Below are positions 6,279-12,104 of a stretch of DNA of 12,104 bases, piece by piece. The notes under the pieces are model-generated. The model was not told the DNA's origin and searched no databases. It saw nothing but the letters and a program-made list of their open reading frames with translations. The stretch's first letter is position 1; every line of letters begins with the position of its first letter. This stretch comes from Candidatus Bathyarchaeota archaeon. GTDB taxonomy: Archaea > Thermoproteota > DRAE01. A program made the translations under genes and the position numbers. The stretch is from assembly GCA_011041895.1 (NCBI GenBank), contig DRAE01000066.1:1-12104 (forward strand), given 5' to 3'.

Positions 6279-7751
6279 CTAGTAGGATTTCGCAATGTAC
6301 ACTATGTACTTTGCCTTTCTTCCGCATACAATGCATTTATCACTTTCCTTGGGGGTCTCACTACTCTGGAATTTTATCCCCCTAACTTCACCTCCAATAT
6401 TCTCCTTTACGTACTGTGCACACTCATAGCCGTCCATTTCAATGCTGCAGAATGGAGCTCTCGCAATCAATCCATTTTCAATGGCTTCCTTGAGTTCATC
6501 AAGTGCTTTCACGTTGACTATGGATTTCTCAAGTTTCTCTTTACTTTTTTCCCTTAGATAGTTCATGATATCCTCGAATACTCTCTCAAGTGCCTCCATA
6601 AGGTCTTCGTCTTTTACTTGTATTTTTTCCCTGTTGTATCTCTTGCATATGGTTACCGTTCCATTGTCCACATCTCTTGGACCTATCTCTATTCTCACTG
6701 GAACTCCCTTCATCTCCCAGAAGTAGAATTTGTTTCCGGGGGTTTCATCTCTGTCATCTAGGAGAACTCTTATGCCCTTCTCCTTTAACAGTTTCTCAAC
6801 ATTTCTGCATTTCCTCAATACATCCTCTTCTCTCTCCTTGTATAGAATTGGAACTATGACTACCTGAATTGGAGCTATAGTGCATGGAAGTATTAGTCCA
6901 TTGTTGTCCCCATGCACTGCTAGAACAGCTGCTACTGTTCTCGTTGATATTCCATAGCATGTCTGGTACACGTAGTCTCTTCCACCATCCTTAGTTTCAA
7001 AGGATATGTCAAAGACCCTGCTAAACTTTTGACCTAGGAAGTGATTTCCAACAGCCTGTAAAATTCTTCCGTCAGGCATTAGAATGTCAAGTGTTACACT
7101 ATACTCTGCTCCCGGGAACTTATCCCATTCAGGTCTTACAAGCTTGAGCCCGTAAATACATAGCCAATCTATAAAGAGTTCATCATAGCATTTCCAGGCT
7201 TCTTTGATCTGTCTTTCAGCATCTTCCCTTGTAGCATGCGCTGTGTGAGCTTCATTCCATGGAATTTCACGTACCCTTATCAAAGGCTTGGTGGCCTTGG
7301 TTTCGTATCTGAACACTGTACAGGTCTGATAGATTTTGAGTGGGAGATCCTTGTGACTTCTGATCCACAGTGAAAACATGTAATATATTGGAACCTCGCT
7401 TGTTGGCCTCAGTATTAGAAGCTCCTTTAAATCCTTACCCCCAGCTTTAGTTACCCAGAAAACCTGCTCCTCAAATCCCTTTATGTGGTCAGCCTCCCTC
7501 TTGAAGAGCGTGTATGGAATAAGTGTTGGGAATAGAACCTTTTTATGGCCTGTCTTATTCCATAACTCCTCAAGTTTTTTCATTATGTTCTCGAAAATTT
7601 GATATCCATATGGCATTAGAACAGGCATTCCCTTAACTGGATAGCGTTTGTCGATGATCTCAGCTCTTTCGAGGATTTCATCGTACCATTCTGGAAAGTT
7701 TTTCTCCTTGTCTATTTGAAATGTAATCTTTGTACCTTTTCTCTTCGACAT
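6279..7751 (-). CDS. proS: Prolyl-tRNA synthetase, archaeal/eukaryotic type
   Basis: Class IIa synthetase charging tRNA-Pro with proline in the cytosol. The 490 residues match the compact archaeal form, without the bacterial editing insertion. Visible are the RPTSE proline loop (115-119), motif 2 around FRYETKATKPLIRVREIPWNEAHTAH's core (148-172), a LGQKFSRVFDI stretch (239-249), motif 3 at GISTR (267-271), and an anticodon-binding domain from IAPIQVVIVPI (292-302). The C-terminal zinc-binding domain has Cys435, Cys444, Cys473 and Cys476 and the typical AKSY end. The ATG has GAGGG at 7759-7763, 7 bases upstream. One local oddity is AVGNHFLG (233-240), where relatives usually have a Ser/Thr-His-His/Asn-type sequence. 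The gene follows the HerA-like gene by 20 bases, so both probably share a transcript. Confidence 0.96.
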   Translation of the reverse strand: MSKRKGTKITFQIDKEKNFPEWYDEILERAEIIDKRYPVKGMPVLMPYGYQIFENIMKKLEELWNKTGHKKVLFPTLIPYTLFKREADHIKGFEEQVFWVTKAGGKDLKELLILRPTSEVPIYYMFSLWIRSHKDLPLKIYQTCTVFRYETKATKPLIRVREIPWNEAHTAHATREDAERQIKEAWKCYDELFIDWLCIYGLKLVRPEWDKFPGAEYSVTLDILMPDGRILQAVGNHFLGQKFSRVFDISFETKDGGRDYVYQTCYGISTRTVAAVLAVHGDNNGLILPCTIAPIQVVIVPILYKEREEDVLRKCRNVEKLLKEKGIRVLLDDRDETPGNKFYFWEMKGVPVRIEIGPRDVDNGTVTICKRYNREKIQVKDEDLMEALERVFEDIMNYLREKSKEKLEKSIVNVKALDELKEAIENGLIARAPFCSIEMDGYECAQYVKENIGGEVRGIKFQSSETPKESDKCIVCGRKAKYIVYIAKSY

Positions 7752-7771
7752 CCCTGTACCCTCTAAAGACT

Positions 7772-9172
7772 TTATAAACTTTTAATTGATGGCAGTAACT
7801 TATCTTTTACCCATTTTACGCCTTGAAGTGACAGCCTATATAAGCGCTTCTCCTTTAGAACGTATCCAAGTTTTCCAAGTTCATTTAATCTTGCAGCACA
7901 ACTGCTCTTAGTTGTCACAAACATGCTTTTGCGTAGGAGGGAGTATATCTCGGATAGCTTCAAGCCCTTTGGATATACTGCATATAGGAGCACAGCTATC
8001 GCTGATTTCACGGATAGCCTGTCCACTGGAACAGTTATTAGAGGACCTTCGCCAGTATACTCTATGATTCCGGATAGCTCCATTCTAGATAGTGGAACAT
8101 GTACTCTAGCCTTTTCACTAGCTATTTTGGATATCTTCTCCATGAAAGAGTTCATTTCCTCTAGGATTTTAGCTATGGTGGCTCTCAATTGAGCATTCTC
8201 CCTTTCAAGCTCCTTTATCCTCTTCTCTAGCTTGGCTATCTCTCTTTTTACATGATTTCTACTTTCCCTTTGAACTGGGAGCTGCATAGGTTTTTTAGTG
8301 GATATAGCCTCTAAAAGTGTTCTGACAAAGTTTTCAACTGCTGGAGAGGATACTGGTTTAACTTTTGGAGTTACCCCCTTGTGAGTGCACTTGCGGGGGA
8401 GTATTTTGACGATGTCTGGAGACTCTATTCCGGTAACTATGCACTCTCCAACAGCTAGGTTTCTGGCCTTCTCAAGCATTTCAGGTGGAATATATGCTTT
8501 AAGTCTTTCCAGGTCAACTCCATCGACTTTAAATATGAACTTTAGCTCGCATTGAGCTAGAACTGACTTAGATATCTCAGCTGTTCTCCTAGCTACGAGG
8601 ATGAAACCTAAACCAAGATGTCTTCCCGTTGAGGCAATTTCATAGACCCAGTAGAGAACCTTGTTCTGATATTCCTTAATATCCTTTAATCTAACCATGC
8701 TTTTCTCAGGGCAGAGTTGGTGAGCTTCCTCAAGCACTAGAACATATGGCTTCTTCTCAGTTCGCTCTACTTCATAGAGTGAGGATAAAAAGTTTGACAG
8801 GAACATAAATTTCTGTTTCATTGTAGCGTTTTTAAGGTCTATTATTACTGATTGATTGTTTAGAATTGTTAGTCTGGCAATCTTTCCTGCATCTTCCACC
8901 TTTACGCCAACTACGTCAGCATACTCTGGGTTTCCAAATCCTATAACTATTATAGGGTATCTTTCCTTTAGTGAAGCATATTCTCCCATTGGATCAATTA
9001 CTATTATCGGTTGACCTGTCTCAAGTAACTCCTCACATATTTTTCCGCTTGAATAGCTTTTTCCAGAGCCTCTTTTTCCAAGTATTGCGAGTCCTCTATT
9101 TATGAGATGTTCTTGGACATCAAGTTCAAATGGAGTGTTTGAGGTAAGTGATTCTCCTATGGTAATCTTCAA
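7772..9172 (-). CDS. HerA/FtsK-class ATPase (DUF87-like) with coiled coil and winged-helix tail
   Basis: Predicted 466-residue ATPase of the HerA/FtsK superfamily, likely a hexameric DNA-associated motor or a regulator. Walker A is GKRGSGKS (32-39). Asp60 and Pro61 in VIDPMGEY match the usual DPxGE strand. Walker B is LVLEEAH (145-151). The later strand reads ILVARRTAEISKSVLAQCE, where HerA proteins usually have SQRP; Arg195 replaces the usual Gln. A coiled coil spans about 305-355, and a winged-helix-like end (about 385-460) is suggested by the SEIYSLLRKS and AARLNELGKLGYV segments. The N-terminal HAS-barrel seems reduced to about 25 residues. No nurA, mre11 or rad50 is present. The start is TTG 9172: it is the only start after an in-frame stop, and GGTGAG lies 6 bases upstream. 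It is first in the minus-strand block. The ATPase call is firm; the biological role is open. Confidence 0.88.
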   Translation of the reverse strand: MKITIGESLTSNTPFELDVQEHLINRGLAILGKRGSGKSYSSGKICEELLETGQPIIVIDPMGEYASLKERYPIIVIGFGNPEYADVVGVKVEDAGKIARLTILNNQSVIIDLKNATMKQKFMFLSNFLSSLYEVERTEKKPYVLVLEEAHQLCPEKSMVRLKDIKEYQNKVLYWVYEIASTGRHLGLGFILVARRTAEISKSVLAQCELKFIFKVDGVDLERLKAYIPPEMLEKARNLAVGECIVTGIESPDIVKILPRKCTHKGVTPKVKPVSSPAVENFVRTLLEAISTKKPMQLPVQRESRNHVKREIAKLEKRIKELERENAQLRATIAKILEEMNSFMEKISKIASEKARVHVPLSRMELSGIIEYTGEGPLITVPVDRLSVKSAIAVLLYAVYPKGLKLSEIYSLLRKSMFVTTKSSCAARLNELGKLGYVLKEKRLYRLSLQGVKWVKDKLLPSIKSL

Positions 9173-9177
9173 TGGTG

Positions 9178-9183
9178 CTCACC
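9178..9183 (-). promoter_or_regulatory. Ribosome binding site supporting a TTG start
   Basis: GGTGAG ends 5 to 6 bases before TTG 9172 on the minus strand, and an in-frame TGA immediately upstream excludes a longer protein. Together they make TTG the real start of the HerA-like gene. Confidence 0.75.
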
Positions 9184-9200
9184 ACTATTTAGGTTGAACA

Positions 9201-9215
9201 CTTATTTTTAATATA
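9201..9215. promoter_or_regulatory. Shared TATA-like element of a divergent promoter
   Basis: CTTATTTTTAATATA sits in the middle of the 60-base gap between the divergent HerA-like and korA genes. For korA it lies about 25 bases before ATG 9233, which would make korA leaderless or nearly so, in keeping with its lack of a ribosome site. Read on the other strand it gives TATTAAAAATA about 12 bases plus one TATA spacing from TTG 9172, leaving a short leader that still holds the ribosome site. Whether one box serves both directions is inference. Confidence 0.5.
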
Positions 9216-9232
9216 GAGTTTGGATTATTGAT

Positions 9233-10375
9233 ATGGACAAAAGATTACTCATTGGAAAACATTTCTGGCTTGGAGATGTTGCATGCGCTGAGGGAGCTAT
9301 AGCTGCTGGATGCAATTTCTTCGCTGGTTATCCAATTACTCCGGCAAGTGAGATCGCTGAGAGAATGGCTAAGAGACTTCCAGAAGTAGGTGGAGTATTT
9401 GTTCAGATGGAGGATGAGCTTGCATCGATTTCAGCGGTTATAGGGGCAAGCTGGGCTGGAGCAAAGGCCATGACTGCCACATCTGGACCTGGTTTTAGTT
9501 TAATGCAGGAAGGGATAGGCTACGCTTACATGACTGAGACCCCATGTGTTATAGTCAACGTTATGAGAGTTGGACCTAGCACTGGTCAAGCTACTAAGGG
9601 TGCACAGGGGGATGTAATGCAGGCTAGATGGGGCACTCATGGAGATCATATGGGTGTCACTCTATGCCCCAACTCTGCACAGGAGATGTTTGACTACACT
9701 ATTAAGGCATTTAATATAGCTGAGATGCTTAGGATACCAGTTATACTGCTTAGTGATGGAGTTATTGGCCATATAATGGAGCCAGTAACGGTTCCTGACA
9801 GGGTTGAAATTGTTGAGAGAAAGAAGCCTTCCCAAGGGGATACAATGTTCTTTGGCCTAGAGGATGTAGCCCCAATGCCGGAATTTGGAGAAGGTTTTAA
9901 TGTTCTAGTTACTGGATCTACGCATAATGAGCGGGGGATAAGGCATACAACAGATCCCGAGGTTCATAGGAGGATGATAAATGCCATTGTCAGGAAGGTT
10001 TTGAAGAGGAGAGATGAAGTTACCTTCGTTGAGAAGTATAGATTTGGTGAGGGGGTGGATGTAGCCTTTATAAGTTATGGCTGCACATCTAGGGCGGTGT
10101 ATGAAGCTGTTAGGATTCTTGAGGGTAAGGGAGTGGATGTATCTTTTCTGAGACTTATTACGATGTGGCCATTCCCTGACGAGCTTACGAGGGAGCTTGG
10201 TGAATGTGCTAAGGTAATCATAGTGCCTGAGATGAATCTAGGACAGGTAAGTAATGAGGTTAAAAAGTATGTGTGTCCGTCAAAGGTTTACGGTCTTCAC
10301 AGGATTGGAGGAGGAGAAATTCCCCGTCCTGGGGAGATTGCAAAGTTTGCGCTGGAGGTGCTGAAAAGTGGCTGA
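9233..10375 (+). CDS. korA: 2-oxoacid:ferredoxin oxidoreductase alpha subunit (probably 2-oxoglutarate)
   Basis: Subunit of the enzyme that decarboxylates a 2-oxoacid with coenzyme A and reduces ferredoxin (or runs in reverse), feeding the TCA cycle and biosynthesis. Typical alpha-subunit features are GYPITPASE (32-40), MEDELASISAVIGASWAGAKAMTATSGPG's core (59-87), GPSTGQATKGAQGD (114-127), GTHGDH (134-139) and a transketolase-like C-terminal domain with SYGCTSRAVYEAV and MNLGQ. At 380 residues it is the unfused alpha chain, not the long alpha-gamma fusion of two-subunit enzymes. The ATG lacks a strong ribosome site and lies just below a TATA box, so the message is probably leaderless. It overlaps korB by 8 bases. 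The motifs fit KorA best, but a related 2-oxoisovalerate or generic 2-oxoacid enzyme cannot be excluded. Confidence 0.9.
   Translation: MDKRLLIGKHFWLGDVACAEGAIAAGCNFFAGYPITPASEIAERMAKRLPEVGGVFVQMEDELASISAVIGASWAGAKAMTATSGPGFSLMQEGIGYAYMTETPCVIVNVMRVGPSTGQATKGAQGDVMQARWGTHGDHMGVTLCPNSAQEMFDYTIKAFNIAEMLRIPVILLSDGVIGHIMEPVTVPDRVEIVERKKPSQGDTMFFGLEDVAPMPEFGEGFNVLVTGSTHNERGIRHTTDPEVHRRMINAIVRKVLKRRDEVTFVEKYRFGEGVDVAFISYGCTSRAVYEAVRILEGKGVDVSFLRLITMWPFPDELTRELGECAKVIIVPEMNLGQVSNEVKKYVCPSKVYGLHRIGGGEIPRPGEIAKFALEVLKSG
10354..10360 (+). promoter_or_regulatory. Perfect ribosome binding site of korB
   Basis: GGAGGTG inside the end of korA lies 7 bases before GTG 10368. It fixes the GTG as start and indicates translational coupling of the two subunits. 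Confidence 0.85.
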
Positions 10376-11195
10376 GCACCCACTACATAAGTATCTTAGA
10401 ATGGAAGTTATGCCGCATGTATTCTGCCCAGGCTGTGGAGCTGGCATAGTTGCAAACTGTTTCTTAAGGGCGGTGTATGAGCTTGGATACGAAGATCTAA
10501 GTAAGTTTGCATTCTGTAGTGGAATTGGATGTGCAGCATGGATTCCAAGTCCATTCTTCAAAGCTGATTCACTGCACATAATGCATGGACGATCCATTCC
10601 AGCAGCCATGGGAATAAAGCTTATGAAACCCGAGCTCAAGGTCGTGGTTTTCGGTGGGGATGGGGATATAGCTGGGATAGGTGGAAATCATCTCTTACAT
10701 GCTGCTAGGAGAAATCTCGAGATCCTTGTGATCATGGTTAACAACATGGTCTATGGAATGACTGGTGGGCAAGTTGCACCAACAACCCCATTTGGAGCGT
10801 ATACTACCACTACTCCATATGGAAACATAGAGTATCCAATAAAGGCTGCGGAAGTTGTAGCTACTGCCGGGGCAAGCTATGTTGCAAGGTGGACAGTATA
10901 TCATACAAGGCGACTCATCAACTCAATTAAGAAGGCATTGAACACTGAGGGGTTCTCATTTATAGAAGTTGTCAGCACATGCTTTACATCGTATGGTAGA
11001 AGGATGGGTTTCAAGTCTCCGGCTGAAATGATCGTCTGGCTTAAAGAGAACAGTATTCCAATATCAGAGTACAAAAAGAATCCAGAAAAATATGCTGGCA
11101 AGATACCTGTGGGAGAGATAGAGTGCACTCCCAGAGAGGGATATGTTAAAAGAGTTTGGAAAATGATACATGAGTTATCTGCGAAGTCTTCTTAG
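10368..11195 (+). CDS. korB: 2-oxoacid:ferredoxin oxidoreductase beta subunit
   Basis: Thiamine-diphosphate and [4Fe-4S] binding subunit that partners the upstream alpha chain. The cluster cysteines expected from the family are present: CPGCG (Cys20, Cys23), GIGC (Cys55) and a later Cys205 in STCFTSYG. The thiamine-diphosphate motif runs from GGDGD (96-100) to VNNMVYGMTGGQ (124-135), with the usual HGRSIPAAMGIK (73-84) before it. The length of 275 residues is normal. The start is GTG 10368, given by the GGAGGTG site; Met12 is a weaker choice. It is the last plus-strand gene: no gamma or delta (ferredoxin) subunit follows, and the 3' end overlaps a convergent gene by 21 bases. Function is well supported; the exact 2-oxoacid is inferred from the family. 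Confidence 0.93.
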   Translation: MAEHPLHKYLRMEVMPHVFCPGCGAGIVANCFLRAVYELGYEDLSKFAFCSGIGCAAWIPSPFFKADSLHIMHGRSIPAAMGIKLMKPELKVVVFGGDGDIAGIGGNHLLHAARRNLEILVIMVNNMVYGMTGGQVAPTTPFGAYTTTTPYGNIEYPIKAAEVVATAGASYVARWTVYHTRRLINSIKKALNTEGFSFIEVVSTCFTSYGRRMGFKSPAEMIVWLKENSIPISEYKKNPEKYAGKIPVGEIECTPREGYVKRVWKMIHELSAKSS

Positions 11196-12104
11196 AGCCA
11201 CGATCAATGCTGTTACTACTACGATTGAAGCGAGTATTAAGTATTCATATGATAGCGTCGATAGTTGAAAACTGTATTCTTGAGATGTCACTTCAAGGTT
11301 GTCCCCTGGTCTATCATTATCCATGTCAATTGCTCTAAACTGTATATAGACTTTCTCTCCAAGATGAGATTTTAACGTTGACGCTGAAATTTCAAACACG
11401 TATATGTTCTCCGATATTTTCTTGCATATAAGCCAGTCAGAGTATTCCCCCTTACTGATCTTGTATCTAACATATACTTCAGCTACACCACTCTCATCTG
11501 TAACTTTAAACTTTACCATGAATTTTTTGCCAAGTAGGAGAATTTCCAACACGGAGGGAGTTTGTACTTCTAGAACCTTAATCTCTGGAGGTTTAGTATC
11601 ATCATCGACAACTGATACCGTGACTGTTTTCGAGTATGTGAAGGAAAGATCCAGAAAATGGTACATGCAGGTTATATTTATGCTGGCTTCTCCAATGTCT
11701 ACTGGCTGAATAAACAATGAGAAATTTAAAGTTTCTTTTGGATTAAGCTTTGGAAAGTTTCCGTGGCCTATATTGACTATATTGATGAATGAAGAACTTG
11801 TATGCACATCTATAGTGACGTTAAACACCGGATAGGATCCTGTATTCCTTATGCCGAACTTAACCACCTTAGATTCTGAATCCGTCATGGTTATGTTTTC
11901 CACATATGGTAAAAGAGATACTCCGGGAATAGAGGCTTCTTTAAGTTCAAGTGACGTGAAGATCACTAGTGGCACTTGATCCCCTACACCATTGTCATTG
12001 ATGATCTCTATTAGATACATTGTGGATTCATTGGTGGTTATATCTATCAGCTCGAAGTTGTCTCTTATGTTTGAAGACTCATATATAAGTTCTCCCGTGT
12101 ATAC
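11175..12104 (-). CDS. C-terminal part of a type I membrane-anchored surface protein (5' end outside the window)
   Basis: The reading frame is open from the right edge to TAA 11175-11177, so only the last 309 residues are seen and no start is claimed; the internal ATG at 12020 is not a boundary. After an N-terminal stretch comes a beta-sandwich like a CARDB or cell-adhesion module, with the pattern KFGIRNTGSYPVFNVTI and LNPKETLNFSLFI. Next is an Ig-like module beginning KPPEIKVLEV and containing DESGVAEVYVRY. It ends with a hydrophobic membrane segment (YLILASIVVVTALIVAL) and a short Arg-rich RRLRR tail. Several NxS/T sequons are present. The Ig-like module resembles those of the giant surface protein at 2617-5595, but there is no polyproline tail. 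Its partner and ligand are unknown. It overlaps the 3' end of korB convergently. Confidence 0.85.
   Translation of the reverse strand, partial: VYTGELIYESSNIRDNFELIDITTNESTMYLIEIINDNGVGDQVPLVIFTSLELKEASIPGVSLLPYVENITMTDSESKVVKFGIRNTGSYPVFNVTIDVHTSSSFINIVNIGHGNFPKLNPKETLNFSLFIQPVDIGEASINITCMYHFLDLSFTYSKTVTVSVVDDDTKPPEIKVLEVQTPSVLEILLLGKKFMVKFKVTDESGVAEVYVRYKISKGEYSDWLICKKISENIYVFEISASTLKSHLGEKVYIQFRAIDMDNDRPGDNLEVTSQEYSFQLSTLSYEYLILASIVVVTALIVALRRLRR

Noticed and set aside
6174..6557. Plus-strand open frame of 127 codons across the dedA/proS junction
   Set aside because: It lies opposite the conserved zinc-binding end of proS and shows no recognisable domain, so it is a shadow.
10280..10639. 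Minus-strand open frame of 119 codons under korA/korB
   Set aside because: It is opposite the conserved Cys motifs of korB and the perfect korB ribosome site; no protein features.
11175..12020. Complete gene starting at ATG 12020
   Set aside because: The same frame stays open to base 12104 with plausible protein sequence, so the ATG is internal and the gene is cut by the window edge.
1..12104. CRISPR array, insertion sequence or attachment sites
   Set aside because: No regularly spaced direct repeats, transposase-like frame or terminal inverted repeats were seen; the region is tightly packed with ordinary genes.

Overview
The window looks like a compact archaeal chromosome segment. The prolyl-tRNA synthetase is of the archaeal/eukaryotic type with a C-terminal zinc site. 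There is also a FtsK/HerA-class ATPase of archaeal style, a ferredoxin-dependent 2-oxoacid oxidoreductase, a PhoU-like DUF47 protein, and two type I surface proteins rich in N-glycosylation sequons. TATA-like boxes sit about 25 bases from starts, and GGTGA/GGAGGTG-type ribosome binding sites precede several genes. Base composition leans AT-rich by eye. I cannot place the lineage further than archaea (TACK-like is a guess). Almost everything is coding and no gap exceeds about 110 bases.

Layout. Bases 1-106 hold a strong imperfect hairpin and pyrimidine tract but no recognisable gene. A minus-strand block of six genes follows (107-9172). Read in transcription order it is: HerA-like ATPase, proS, a DedA/VTT membrane protein, a giant surface protein (PQQ-type propeller, five Ig-like modules, a membrane segment and a polyproline cytoplasmic tail), a DUF47/PhoU-like protein, and glmS. 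Spacings run from slight overlap to 66 bases, so co-transcription is plausible. A 60-base divergent promoter region (9173-9232) separates this block from the plus-strand pair korA-korB (9233-11195), which overlap by 8 bases. The 3' end of korB overlaps convergently by 21 bases with a second minus-strand surface protein, whose N-terminal part lies beyond the right edge.

Functional reading. GlmS supplies glucosamine-6-phosphate for amino-sugar and glycan synthesis. The surface proteins carry many N-glycosylation sequons, and DedA-type proteins are linked in bacteria to polyprenyl-phosphate lipid carriers. An envelope/glycosylation theme is therefore possible, but it is inference. proS and the HerA-like gene are information-processing genes without an obvious link to that theme. 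KorAB would oxidise a 2-oxoacid (probably 2-oxoglutarate) with ferredoxin; its gamma and delta subunits are not in the window.

The points most worth a second look are: the DUF47 gene, whose natural start seems to be an ATA codon in an ATAA stop/start overlap; the propeller/Ig/polyproline surface protein; the HerA-like ATPase with Arg-Arg in place of the usual Gln-Arg motif and a coiled-coil/winged-helix tail; and the hairpin at the left edge that contains an exact anti-Shine-Dalgarno octamer.
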